DNA of 64,000 nucleotides from positions 24,986 through 88,985 of the forward strand of contig MPUH01000181.1 in assembly GCA_001970955.1 (NCBI GenBank), in the 5' to 3' direction. Under the pieces are notes generated by a model. The model worked only from the letters and a program-made list of their open reading frames with translations, searched no databases and was not told the origin of the DNA. Every line of letters begins with the position of its first letter. Position 1 is the stretch's first letter. Below, piece by piece: positions 22,322 to 32,018 of this stretch. Both the position numbers and the translations under genes were made by a program. The DNA comes from Stentor coeruleus (Eukaryota > Ciliophora > Heterotrichea > Heterotrichida > Stentoridae).

Positions 22322-23084
22322 GTTTTAAATATTATGATAGTGTAAAGAATATTGAAAGCTTATGGGATTTATATTCATTAAAATAAGTTAGATAGTTTAT
22401 GGAGAGTTTAGTATTTCTCTTTAATATACCCATGATATTTTTTCCCTATTATTAATAAATCTATTCTAAATCAGTAACTGAGGAGTAGCAAAAAATATCT
22501 TAAATGCATAATGCGTTTAATTAATTTTTCATAAATAAATCAGTTATCCAAAAGGCATTTGTTAAGTTTATGTCCCAAAAATATATATTTAATCCCAAAA
22601 TAATCTTTTATTAATAACAAATTTACTAGCAATTTATTTACAAAAATCTATCAATGTCACTATCCAAAGTACTATACCCAAATCCAAATTCCAATTTAAA
22701 AGGCAATACTTTATTCCAAAAAATCACAACTCATCATTATAATAATCAAAAAAAATATTATTTCTTTCATATGTATTGCATATACCCCTTTATTTTATCT
22801 AATTAATATAATATTCCTTTTAAAAACAAAAACATGATAAGAAATATTTTTACCTTCCATTTTATTATACTTAGCGTTTTTGATTAGTTTATATTTCATG
22901 GTATTTACTAAATTATTTTTTCATAAAGCATTTTACTCGTATTTCAAAATCCTAGCCAAAATTCATTGTCTACACAATTTCTATTTACCATAAAATTTAA
23001 AGCAAAATATTATCCTTCCATATAAATCCTGAATTATTGCTTTGTGAAAGATAACTTTGATAAATCATCATTTAAATATAATTT
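22322..23084. other. Intergenic region between co-directional genes
   Basis: 763 bp, AT-rich. The first 130 bp is G>C and later parts are C>G. No gene, relic or repeat that I can support. Confidence 0.45.
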
Positions 23085-24290
23085 ATGGTCTCTATATTTA
23101 GTTATGTGGACAGCCCAAAGTTCTGGACAAAATATTCTCCAGCATACGAATCATGTCTATCCCAGACTTTATGTCTAGGAACACTAAAAAGGCAAAAGTC
23201 TGGACAATGGGTTAAACACTTATACCAACTAACTTCAACTGCTCTAATTGAAATGGACGACAAAGGTGACCCATATAAACTTGCTTATCCTCATTGGAAA
23301 CTCATAGACCCATTTTATGAAGAAAATTCAGACGGGCCGAATTATGGCTTCCGTCTAGGGCATAAGGATTTTTATGCGGAGTCATCAGAATCTTTAGACC
23401 ATTGGGTTGAATGTCTTAAAAAAATCTGTATCTGTTCAACATTTGAAGAAGACTTTGCTATAATAAAAGAAATAGGCAAAGGGAGCTCAAGTACTGTATA
23501 TCTAATTGAAGACCTTGAGACTCGTAAACAATATGCGGCTAAATGTGTAAATAAATCTTTGTTAAGAGAAAAAAAGAGCAGCTTTCGAAATTTGATACAA
23601 GAAATTAAAATTTTACATGAGTTGAATCATCCAAATATTGTTGACCTTTATTATGTATATGAAACTTGTGATTGTGTATATATGATAATGGAATATTTTC
23701 CATATGGAGATTTGTATAAAAGGATTTTGCAGAAAAAGTATTTTAGTGAAGAAGACTGTGCGAAATTTGCTAGTGCTTTACTTGATACTTTGGATTATAT
23801 GCATTCAAGGCATATTGTACATAGAGATTTAAAATTAGAGAATATTATTATGACTGGAGAAAATGATTATGGTTTTAAGATTATTGATTTTGGACTTTCT
23901 TATGAAGGATTTGAAATGCAAACTGAGAGATGTGGCTCGCCTGGGTATATCGCTCCTGAAATGTTGAGGAAATGTAAATATAATCATAGAGTGGATATTT
24001 TTAGCGCAGGGGTGATAATGTATATAATAATTACTGGGCAACATCCGTTTAGTGCTAGTAGTGCTAGTAAGATTTTGAGCAAAAATATGAAATGCAAAGT
24101 TAAAGATCATTTCATGTTGAAAGATAGAGCGAAAGAATTTGTTATGAACTTACTTCAAGCTCTACCTCAGAATAGACCTGATGCTATTTGTTTTTTAGAC
24201 CACCCATGGATTTCTAATTTGAAGAAACCTTCGGTATGCAATCTTTTAGCAGCATTTTCTACACGTGTAGGCTCTGTAGCAATCGAATAG
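23085..24290 (+). CDS. PH-domain protein kinase (CAMK-like)
   Basis: 401 residues, one exon. Residues about 28-115 form a PH domain (LCLGTLKRQKSGQWVKHLYQL at its start, closing helix ESLDHWVECLKK), likely binding membrane phosphoinositides. Residues 124-375 are a Ser/Thr kinase: glycine loop IGKGSSSTVYL, Lys153 in YAAKCV, catalytic HRDLKLEN, IIDFGLSYEGF, and activation-segment CGSPGYIAPEML. All catalytic residues are present. The CAMK-type features are the YMHSRHIVHRD and DIFSAGVIMYIIITGQHPF stretches. There is no EF-hand tail, so it is not a standard calcium-dependent kinase. PH plus CAMK-like kinase is common in ciliates. Probable role: lipid-responsive signalling at the membrane. Confidence 0.88.
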   Translation: MVSIFSYVDSPKFWTKYSPAYESCLSQTLCLGTLKRQKSGQWVKHLYQLTSTALIEMDDKGDPYKLAYPHWKLIDPFYEENSDGPNYGFRLGHKDFYAESSESLDHWVECLKKICICSTFEEDFAIIKEIGKGSSSTVYLIEDLETRKQYAAKCVNKSLLREKKSSFRNLIQEIKILHELNHPNIVDLYYVYETCDCVYMIMEYFPYGDLYKRILQKKYFSEEDCAKFASALLDTLDYMHSRHIVHRDLKLENIIMTGENDYGFKIIDFGLSYEGFEMQTERCGSPGYIAPEMLRKCKYNHRVDIFSAGVIMYIIITGQHPFSASSASKILSKNMKCKVKDHFMLKDRAKEFVMNLLQALPQNRPDAICFLDHPWISNLKKPSVCNLLAAFSTRVGSVAIE

Positions 24291-24811
24291 GCAATGTTAC
24301 ATAAAACTAATTTATATATAAATCTTTATTTTACTAAGCAAAATTATAAGACTAACCAGGCTAAGTAACACTCATTCATTATAAATAAAATTAAGTTGAT
24401 ACTAGTTTGATTTGAAATTCTATATTTAACACTTAAAATTATTTTTTTTCTTAGGTTAAAAAACTATAGCGGATACAAGGTTCAGATCTATAGCACTTAA
24501 ATAAAATAAGTTTATTATTTAGGGTTGTGAAAAATACGAAAATTCATATATAAATAATTTCTCTATTAAATAAACTTAAGAATTAAATTTCTATGTATAA
24601 ATTAGCTTTCCAATCTTTTATTTATACATACATTTTTAAATATTGTTATAATCCTAGTAAATAAATCATATTCATATTCCAGCTTCAATCAATTTTTCGC
24701 TCCTTAATAATCATTTATAAAATCGCAAAAAAAACTATTATCGTTTATTAGAATTTCAAAATACAAAAAAAGGGGGTATTTTAAAAATCATACTGTGTCA
24801 ATAGATAAAAA
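24291..24811. other. Intergenic region between co-directional genes
   Basis: 521 bp, AT-rich. No gene seen; a patch near 24470-24500 (GGTTCAGATC) resembles a tRNA T-arm, but no cloverleaf forms around it. Confidence 0.45.
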
Positions 24812-25339
24812 ATGACTAGTATTCAAGATGCACTAGTGTCAGTCTCCCTTGAGAAATACGCTGAAGCCTTCTCAGCATCAGGTTTTCTATCTCTTGAAGA
24901 CCTAACTTTACTAGGACCAGCTGATTTAGATAAAGTTTTAGCTGAAGTTGGCATGTTAAAGGGGCATACTTTCAAGTTAAAAAAAATGATTGAAGATGCC
25001 AAACTTGGAAATGCTCCAAAACCAAAGCCTCTTATGCCATCTGCTATGTTGCCTCCAAAACCCAAGCCAGAATTCACAATGCCAAGCAATGGACAACAGA
25101 CAAAAATAGATATTCAAAGAGTACCAGAAGGGCCATCAATAAGAGAAAATGGGGATAAAGCAACTACAATTAAAGCTCAGCTTACTAATATTTTACAGTC
25201 TAAAGAAGCCCTAGTAAACTCTTTGAAAAATTTCATGGAGCTTGACCTTGACCCTTATTTCCAAGCATTAAATCAGCTAAAGACCATGCAACATACAGCT
25301 AGGGAACTTCTGCAAACTGATGTTGAGATGATTAATTAA
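24812..25339 (+). CDS. SAM-domain protein
   Basis: 175 residues, one exon. Residues 3-68 are a SAM (sterile alpha motif) domain (IQDALVSVSLEKYAEAF, LEDLTLLGPADLDKVLAEVG, GHTFKLKKMIEDA), which mediates protein-protein assembly. A Pro/Lys-rich linker follows (PKPKPLMPSAMLPPKPKP), then a helical C-terminal segment. The SAM match is strong in length and hydrophobic pattern; partner and function are unknown. It opens a compact co-directional run with the mutase-like gene (112 bp on) and CCT1. Confidence 0.8.
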   Translation: MTSIQDALVSVSLEKYAEAFSASGFLSLEDLTLLGPADLDKVLAEVGMLKGHTFKLKKMIEDAKLGNAPKPKPLMPSAMLPPKPKPEFTMPSNGQQTKIDIQRVPEGPSIRENGDKATTIKAQLTNILQSKEALVNSLKNFMELDLDPYFQALNQLKTMQHTARELLQTDVEMIN

Positions 25340-25451
25340 CTGGTTTTTTATTGACTTCAACAAAAATTTCATAATTTTTTGTTAGTTATTATTTTTTATA
25401 CATCTAGTATTTTAAGTATATACTACAAAAGCCCATATTTAAAAAATTATA

Positions 25452-26192
25452 ATGTCTTCATCCAAAACTGCAACACTGGCTATTGTAGGTGCAGGAGAAT
25501 CTATCTGGACTGAAGATGAGCGTACAGCAGGTTGGGTCGATCTTCCCCTTTCTGAGTCTGGCTTAACCCAAGCTAGAGAAGCAGCAGCAATGCTTGGGAC
25601 AAAGAGCATAAGGTTCTCAGCTGCATTTACCTCAATGATGAAAAGAGGTATCCATACATTAAACATAATCCTAGACGAATTGGACATAAACTGGATCAAA
25701 TACAAAAAGCATTGGCGATTAAACCCTCAGCACTTCGGAGCCCTACAAAAACTCACAAAACAAGAAATCAGAGACAAATACGGGAAAAAAAACTATAAAA
25801 ACTATATGCATTCATACAGCATAAAACCCCCAGCTCTTGAAGAAAATGATGAAGGTCATCCAAGTATGGAAGTCAAATATACAGGTATCCCAGCAATGGC
25901 CTTACCTGGTTGCGAAAGTTTAGAAGACACAGAGAAAAGGCTTCAAAGCTATTGGACTGATAAAATCGCCCCAGCTTTACTATCCGGAAAAAATGTTTTA
26001 GTAGTTTCACATAGAAATACAATAAGAGCATTAAGAAAAATCTTAGGAGATGTTGATGAAACTTCTATAACATCGTTAATAATCCCACCTGGCATCCCTA
26101 GAGTTTATGAGTTTAATGATAAGCTGCAGATAATTGATGCTTATTATTTAGCTGATGATGAAGAAGTTCGTAATAGGACGACTAGAACGTAA
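25452..26192 (+). CDS. Phosphoglycerate-mutase-like pseudoenzyme (dPGM fold)
   Basis: 246 residues, the same length and layout as cofactor-dependent phosphoglycerate mutase (PGAM). Conserved framework: GESIWTEDERTAGWVDLPLS, FTSMMKRGIHTL, WRLNPQHFGAL, LPGCESLEDTEKR, NVLVVSHRNTIRAL, and IPPGIPRVYEF. Yet key catalytic residues are missing. The phospho-acceptor motif RHGE is GAGE (Arg to Gly13, His to Ala14). The acid/base Glu of the LNERHYG motif is Pro92. The substrate-binding Arg-Arg pair is replaced (YMHSY). The second histidine (His187) remains but its HGN motif is HRN. It should not act as a glycolytic mutase and probably has a binding or regulatory role. The gene is intact and lies 35 bp before CCT1. 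Confidence 0.85.
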   Translation: MSSSKTATLAIVGAGESIWTEDERTAGWVDLPLSESGLTQAREAAAMLGTKSIRFSAAFTSMMKRGIHTLNIILDELDINWIKYKKHWRLNPQHFGALQKLTKQEIRDKYGKKNYKNYMHSYSIKPPALEENDEGHPSMEVKYTGIPAMALPGCESLEDTEKRLQSYWTDKIAPALLSGKNVLVVSHRNTIRALRKILGDVDETSITSLIIPPGIPRVYEFNDKLQIIDAYYLADDEEVRNRTTRT

Positions 26193-26227
26193 AATTATCA
26201 TTGGATTAAAGATAGACCTAGATAAAT

Positions 26228-27862
26228 ATGTCTGTGAGCATTTTAGGCAGTAGAGAGTCTGGGCAGAATATCAGGGATACAAATGTCCGTGCAGTGCAAG
26301 CTGTGGCTAATATTGTCAAATCATCACTTGGACCTAATGGATTGGACAAAATGCTAGTTGATGAAATTGGCGATGTTGTAATATCAAATGATGGAGCTAC
26401 CATACTAAGAAGCTTAGAAGTCCAGCATCCTGCTGCTAAAGTCTTAGTTGAATTGTCTAGGCTTCAAGATCAAGAAGTTGGGGATGGGACAACTTCAGTG
26501 GTCATTGTTGCAGCAGAGTTACTTAAGCGGGCTAATGATTTAGTCAAGTATAAAATACATCCAACCACAATTATTGCAGGATATCGCTTAGCAATGAAAG
26601 AGAGCATTCAATATATAAAAGATTACCTTTCTGTGAAAACAGAGACCCTTGGAAAAGATGCTATACTTAATGTTGCAAAGACGTCATTGAATAGTAAACT
26701 TATTGGTGCGGAAAGTGATCATTTTGCTAATATGATTGTTAATTGTGTTGAAGCTGTAGGAATTGTTGGGCCTAATAAAGATGTGAAATATCCAATCAAG
26801 TCGATAAAGGTTCTTAAATGTATTGGATTAAGCGCTAAAGAAAGTGTGCATTTAAATGGATTCGCGCTTATGACTGGAAGAACTGCTCAGGGTATGCCAA
26901 CTTCAATAAAAAATGCTCGTATTGCTTGCTTGGATTTTAACTTGAACAAATTTAAACTCCAAATGGGCATTCAAGTACTTGTAAATGATGCTAAAAACCT
27001 TGAGAAAATTAGAATTCGTGAATTGGAAATCACTAAAGAACGTATTCAAAAAGTTCTTAAGGCTGGAGCTAATGTAGTCCTGGTAACTAAAGCTATAGAT
27101 GACTTTGCATTGAAATATTTTGTTGAAGCTGGAGCGATTGCTGTTAGAAGAGTTGATAAAAAAGATATAAGGAAAATCGCTAAACAATGTGGAGCTGAAG
27201 TTCTTATAACTTTAATGAATAATGAAGGTGAAGAAGTTTTTAATGAAAGTTCTCTAGGGTCTGCTGAAGAAGTGACTGAAGAGCGTCTTGGAGATAATGA
27301 TTTTATATTTATCAAAGGTATGAAAAAATCATCATCACAGACTTTAATTCTAAGAGGGGCTAATGAATTTATGTTAGATGAAACCGAAAGATCAGTTCAT
27401 GATGCTATTTGTGTAGTCAAAAGAGTCTTAGAAAGTAAAAGTGTTGTTGTTGGTGGAGGAGCTGTTGAAACTGCTTTGAGTATATACTTAGACTCATTTG
27501 CCAGAACTTTAGGGTCTAAAGAGCAATTGGCGATATCAGAATTTGCTGAGAGTTTATTAGTGATTCCTAAGACTTTAGCTATAAATGCTGCACAAGATGC
27601 TTGTGATTTATTAGCAAAAATGAAAATGTATCATGCAGCTTCACAGAGTAGTAGTGAAGAAAAGAAACAAGAATACAAATATGTTGGACTTGATTTAGCT
27701 AATGGAAAAGTGAGGAATAATTTGAAAGCAGGAGTCTTGGAACCTACTATTTCTAAGATTAAAAGTTTGAAATTTGCTACAGAGGCAGCGATATCGATTT
27801 TGAGGATTGATGATTTGATTGAACTTGCCCCTAAACCTGAAAAAGAAAGAGATGGGCATTAG
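26228..27862 (+). CDS. CCT1: T-complex protein 1 subunit alpha (CCT chaperonin)
   Basis: 544 residues, one exon, full length. Subunit of the eight-membered cytosolic chaperonin that folds actin and tubulin by ATP hydrolysis. Equatorial ATP-site motifs: SLGPNGLDKMLVD, NDGATILRSLEVQHPAAK, and GDGTTSVVIVAAELLKRA, with the essential Asp. The apical region carries DFNLNKFKLQMGIQVLV, typical for the alpha subunit, and the C-terminal nucleotide motif is GGGAVETALS. The assignment to alpha rests on MSVSILGSRESGQNIRDTNV and that apical segment. It starts only 35 bp after the mutase-like gene, so any promoter is minute or lies inside the upstream gene. High tubulin demand in a large ciliate fits a strongly expressed gene. 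Confidence 0.95.
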   Translation: MSVSILGSRESGQNIRDTNVRAVQAVANIVKSSLGPNGLDKMLVDEIGDVVISNDGATILRSLEVQHPAAKVLVELSRLQDQEVGDGTTSVVIVAAELLKRANDLVKYKIHPTTIIAGYRLAMKESIQYIKDYLSVKTETLGKDAILNVAKTSLNSKLIGAESDHFANMIVNCVEAVGIVGPNKDVKYPIKSIKVLKCIGLSAKESVHLNGFALMTGRTAQGMPTSIKNARIACLDFNLNKFKLQMGIQVLVNDAKNLEKIRIRELEITKERIQKVLKAGANVVLVTKAIDDFALKYFVEAGAIAVRRVDKKDIRKIAKQCGAEVLITLMNNEGEEVFNESSLGSAEEVTEERLGDNDFIFIKGMKKSSSQTLILRGANEFMLDETERSVHDAICVVKRVLESKSVVVGGGAVETALSIYLDSFARTLGSKEQLAISEFAESLLVIPKTLAINAAQDACDLLAKMKMYHAASQSSSEEKKQEYKYVGLDLANGKVRNNLKAGVLEPTISKIKSLKFATEAAISILRIDDLIELAPKPEKERDGH

Positions 27863-27979
27863 TTAGATATAGTTTGGTTATATAAGATAGATTAGAAGAA
27901 GTGTGAAAACTTTTATAGACACTATTTTTTTTCTCAATTATTTTGATGACCCTATTAAATAATAATTAAACAAACTGAA

Positions 27980-29584
27980 TTAAGTGAGTTTTTGCCAATT
28001 TCGTATATTTTCATCACAATAATCAGTGCAAATTTGTACCTTTGGCACAAAGTTCTTCACACTTTCAAAAAGTGGAACGACAAACTTAGCACTAAAATAC
28101 ACTTGCGATTCTGCGATATTTGTGCTAAATCTATCACACATTGGAGAAATATTAATACGCAATTCTCTTTCTATATCACCTTGTGCAAAATTTTCTTCAA
28201 TAATTAAATCAGCCCATTTTTTAGATAAAGCCCAAGGACGAGTTGGATTTGATATATCAGCTGCGTGCATAATCATTTCCAGAGCTTTAATTTGCCCAGA
28301 GTCCTTTGAAAAATCTTGAACTTTCATATTTTGATATACTTGTAAGTCGCTAAAGTGCCTTGAAAAATCTGTTGCAAGTACTGTCTTAACTATTATTTTC
28401 TTATGTTTTCTCATAGTAAAATTATCAACTTCTAACCAGAAATCGCATTTATCGTTTTGGTAAATCAATTCAAAAGCACTTGACACATGAAAATTTTCCA
28501 ATACAGATTCTTCATTATAAGTTCTAGCTAATTCATGCTCAGTATTAATCAAAAATGCATTATTATACCCAGGGTGTTTAAAATCATGAATACTTGCACT
28601 AATCAAAAGCAAAATAGCATTCTCCACACTAATCTGCAAAACATTAGCAACCTCACATTTTTCAAACATAAAATGTATAAACTGAGTAACATCAGCTGCA
28701 TGTGTAGCATTATGATAAGGATTTTTCAAATACCCATTTTGTATCTGAATTGAGAAATTTGTAAACTCCTGAATTCTAAACATAATCTGCGCAAAGTCAT
28801 ATTTATAATAATAGAAAGTCATTAAAGTTACAAGTTCATTATTGCAAGCTACTGTTTTAAATGCAAAAATATCAAAATATTCACTGTCAATATTTGGTAT
28901 GTCTTTATAATCAAAAGTTTTTATTACAGATACAATTTCAGTGTTATCTGAGAAAACTGTTTTAGAAGAGATTGAAATTTTATTTGAGCTTATAGGGTTT
29001 TCTTTTAAAGAGTAGAGGATTGAGTATAACTGGCAATAGAGTTCTTCGTTTTTACGGACTTCATCAAGGTTTAGAGTTTTAGAGAGAATGCTTAAAAATT
29101 TTTTGTTGGAATATCGATTTAAAGTACTTTTACAATCTTTTAGTTGAATGGAGAAAATGAGAATCAGACGAGTTAGGTTGAGGGAACCGATAATTTGGTG
29201 ATGTGACATCTGAGGGTGGCCATTAAGATCAAATATAAGCAAAACAGCACATGCGCTTCCAACTATTAAATTCATCAATTCGTATTTGATTAAAGAAAAT
29301 TTTAGTTTCTGTTGGATATGTAATAGTCCATGCGCTACAGCAAATGAACCCAAAAACGATAATTCCAAGAAATCTAACTCATGATTCACAATACTCAAAC
29401 CCCAAAAGAAACCGACTCGTATGATCATAAGAGAAAAATAAACTATCTTTATGATCTTTATTATCTTGTCTAGCACATATATATAATAAATCTTGTTCTT
29501 TTTTAATTTTCTTTCCTGAATTTCAGGGAGTTTAGTTTCGTCAATGGAATTGTGAGCTTTATGATACTTAGTTGTTTCATTCAT
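27980..29584 (-). CDS. Membrane-bound 3',5'-cyclic nucleotide phosphodiesterase
   Basis: 534 residues, one exon. Hydrolyses cAMP and/or cGMP. The N-terminal 145 residues hold about four membrane helices (IIKIIKIVYFSLMIIRVGFF, ELMNLIVGSACAVLLIFDL, LTRLILIFSIQLKD). Catalytic domain from about residue 285: YHNATHAADVTQF, ISASIHDFKHPGYNNAFL, HAADISNPTRPWALSKKW, and NFAQGDIEREL, which supply the HD-type metal ligands and the purine-binding region. All ligand positions are filled. PDEs with an N-terminal membrane block are frequent in ciliates and probably shape local cyclic-nucleotide pools at ciliary or cortical membranes. It faces CCT1 tail to tail. Confidence 0.93.
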   Translation of the reverse strand: MNETTKYHKAHNSIDETKLPEIQERKLKKNKIYYIYVLDKIIKIIKIVYFSLMIIRVGFFWGLSIVNHELDFLELSFLGSFAVAHGLLHIQQKLKFSLIKYELMNLIVGSACAVLLIFDLNGHPQMSHHQIIGSLNLTRLILIFSIQLKDCKSTLNRYSNKKFLSILSKTLNLDEVRKNEELYCQLYSILYSLKENPISSNKISISSKTVFSDNTEIVSVIKTFDYKDIPNIDSEYFDIFAFKTVACNNELVTLMTFYYYKYDFAQIMFRIQEFTNFSIQIQNGYLKNPYHNATHAADVTQFIHFMFEKCEVANVLQISVENAILLLISASIHDFKHPGYNNAFLINTEHELARTYNEESVLENFHVSSAFELIYQNDKCDFWLEVDNFTMRKHKKIIVKTVLATDFSRHFSDLQVYQNMKVQDFSKDSGQIKALEMIMHAADISNPTRPWALSKKWADLIIEENFAQGDIERELRINISPMCDRFSTNIAESQVYFSAKFVVPLFESVKNFVPKVQICTDYCDENIRNWQKLT

Positions 29585-30293
29585 ATTATATATAAATAAC
29601 TTTGTAAAATATTCATCTTAATAAATGTATGGACTATTTAGAAATCTTTAATGTAGTTAAATTATATACTCATATGATTGCAATCAAATATGATTATATT
29701 ATGGGTTTTATACTTTAATATTTTTATCCAACCTTAAATTTATAGTGTTTAGAGTTATCAAATAGACTACATCTGGTTATTGAAGTCTTTGCAATATGCT
29801 TTTTTATTTGCGAAAAAAGGTAAATCCGAAAACGGCTTTACAAATTTCAATCTTAGGTTTACTTGATTACATTTTTTGATATTATCTGAGTTCAGTAATT
29901 AGTATATTATTTGAAGCTTGATGTAATTTTATGTTTGATAAGTATATAAATACTTTATTAAATTTCGCGCTTAATATATATAGTTATATATTATCTCATA
30001 AAAAGGATGAATAACCAAAGATAAATCTAATTTTTATACATTAATATAGCTATATATTCTATAAAAGCCGAATTATTTATTTTATTTTAGTTTAGATTGT
30101 AATAGTCTATCCCTTAGGTTTAGTTTCAGGTGTAAGTTTTGATAAACGAATTTATTTTTAGTGCATGAAAAAACATAGTTATTTTTTAATTGAATTGTTT
30201 TGATGTTAAAAATATGATGTTTATATAAAAAAACTTTTCAAAGCAAAGATAATCTTATATTTTATTTCTGAAAAGCGAATATAAATGGTAATC
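29585..30293. other. Intergenic region between co-oriented minus-strand genes
   Basis: 709 bp, AT-rich. A small GC-richer patch near 29815-29870 (AAATCCGAAAACGGCTTTAC) has a weak hairpin look. No gene supported. Confidence 0.45.
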
Positions 30294-32018
30294 TTACTTG
30301 CGGTCACTTTGTGAGCTAAGCATACGGCTTATCATCTCCGTAGTATAATTCAACCTTTTATTAAGTTCAGGATTTTCTGACGTGATCGCCATCTTCAAAG
30401 GGTGTATTTCTTGACTCCCTGTCTTATTAATATAAACAACAGTTTTTGTATTATTAGACAACAACAATTCGCTTTTATCAGCAAACCTAATCTGCACAAC
30501 CTTATTACTAAGCCGAAAAATAACAGCATGCTCCGTCAGGAGCCATTTTTTCAAATAAACCGCCTCATCTCCATTATCCATAATTTTATCCACAACAAGA
30601 TGTTTCCTAAAATGTTCCAAAAGGGTGATTTTTTTCTTTAAATCCACAGGAAAACTCATCAACGAATACTTTTCAGTAATCTCATCTTTACAATCAGGTT
30701 TTCTATAAATATACAAAAACATTCCATTATCATCACATATAATCTTACTTGAATCATTAAAATAAACCCCTGTATGGCCATTTGATAAACTATACCCAAT
30801 CCCATATTTTGTAGAATAATCAACCCATTTTTTAACCCAAATCCTAGTACCTGTATCAATAGGTATATACAAAGACATTATAGCTATTTTTCTTGTTGTA
30901 GATAAAGATGATGAAGATTCTCTAGCTGTACTATCTTTACTTAAATCAACTGAAGATTTATCTTCTTCTTTACTTGCTGTAGACCTTAAATCATCAGACA
31001 TCCTAGCGGTTAGACTTCCTTTTTGTGAATGGTTTGAATTTCTCATTTTGTCAGTTACTAAACTTACTTGATACTGTTTTAAAAAACTACCTGATAAAGG
31101 AACTGCTAGACTACTTGATGGTATTAGTTTTGGTATAGGATTTCTTCCCATAAAAGGATGATGAAGTATTTCATCTAATGTTAATCTGGCTAAAGGGTCA
31201 CTAACTAATAGTCTTGATATCAAATCTTTTAATTCATCAGATATTTTTATTTGTTCTGGAAATGCATAAGCTGTCATTCTTATCTTTTTATATGTAAGTT
31301 TGATATCTAAAGTTTCAAATGGAGGTTTACCAATACATAATGTATATAAAAGTACACCTAAACTCCAAATATCAACTTCATATGAATGACCATGTTTCCC
31401 ATCTAAAATTTCTGGGGCTATGTAATTTGGTGTTCCACATATTGTCCTTTTTCTTTCACCTTCAAATTCTAGTTTTGTTGCTAAGCCAAAATCCCCAAGT
31501 TTAATTTCCATTTTGTCGCTTAGAAATAGATTTCCTAGTTTTATATCTCTGTGAATAATCCTATGTGAATGAAGATATTTTAAAGCTGAGATTATTTGAG
31601 CTAAATAGCATTGGATTTCTAGTTCAGATAAACGTTTACGTCTACGCATAAGTTCATTCATAGTCTGATTTGAACATATTTCAAGGAGAATATATAGGTT
31701 TTCATTATCTTCAAAGAAGCGCTCAAAAGATACGATGCTTGTGTGGTGAAGAGATCGATGGATTTTTATTTCAAACATAAGCTTTTGACGGGCACGAGTT
31801 TTTTGCAGGTAGTTTTTACTAACAATTTTCCCTGCGCTAACTTTTTTGTTATCGATACATGAAAATTCGTGAACTGTTGCAAAACCTCCTTTGCCTAGAA
31901 GACGACCTTTGATATAGCGTTTTTTTACAATGTCGCCATTTGGCTTTGTGATGTTTTCTTCAATGATTTGATGGCTGTCTTTGTCATATAGCTCGAGGTC
32001 TTTGCTACGAATGCTCAT
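30294..32018 (-). CDS. PLK: Polo-like kinase
   Basis: 574 residues, one exon. Cell-cycle Ser/Thr kinase acting at basal bodies/centrosomes, spindle and division furrow. Kinase domain about 35-290: GRLLGKGGFATVHEF, SAGKIVSKNYL, HRDIKLGNLFL, GDFGLATKLEFEGERK, and CGTPNYIAPEIL, with the PLK-type Thr in the activation loop (KRTICGTP). Two polo boxes follow: the first at about 395-470 (WVKKWVDYSTKYGIGYSLS, GVYFNDSSKII), the second to about 565 (AVIFRLSNKVVQIRFADKSE). The linker of about 85 residues is Ser-rich. Full PLK1-type layout, so the name is firm; ciliates often have several PLKs. The 5' flank is strongly G-rich on the + strand. Confidence 0.95.
   Translation of the reverse strand: MSIRSKDLELYDKDSHQIIEENITKPNGDIVKKRYIKGRLLGKGGFATVHEFSCIDNKKVSAGKIVSKNYLQKTRARQKLMFEIKIHRSLHHTSIVSFERFFEDNENLYILLEICSNQTMNELMRRRKRLSELEIQCYLAQIISALKYLHSHRIIHRDIKLGNLFLSDKMEIKLGDFGLATKLEFEGERKRTICGTPNYIAPEILDGKHGHSYEVDIWSLGVLLYTLCIGKPPFETLDIKLTYKKIRMTAYAFPEQIKISDELKDLISRLLVSDPLARLTLDEILHHPFMGRNPIPKLIPSSSLAVPLSGSFLKQYQVSLVTDKMRNSNHSQKGSLTARMSDDLRSTASKEEDKSSVDLSKDSTARESSSSLSTTRKIAIMSLYIPIDTGTRIWVKKWVDYSTKYGIGYSLSNGHTGVYFNDSSKIICDDNGMFLYIYRKPDCKDEITEKYSLMSFPVDLKKKITLLEHFRKHLVVDKIMDNGDEAVYLKKWLLTEHAVIFRLSNKVVQIRFADKSELLLSNNTKTVVYINKTGSQEIHPLKMAITSENPELNKRLNYTTEMISRMLSSQSDRK

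Noticed and set aside
24470-24510. GGTTCAGATC resembling a tRNA T-loop
   Set aside because: No acceptor, D or anticodon stems can be drawn around it.
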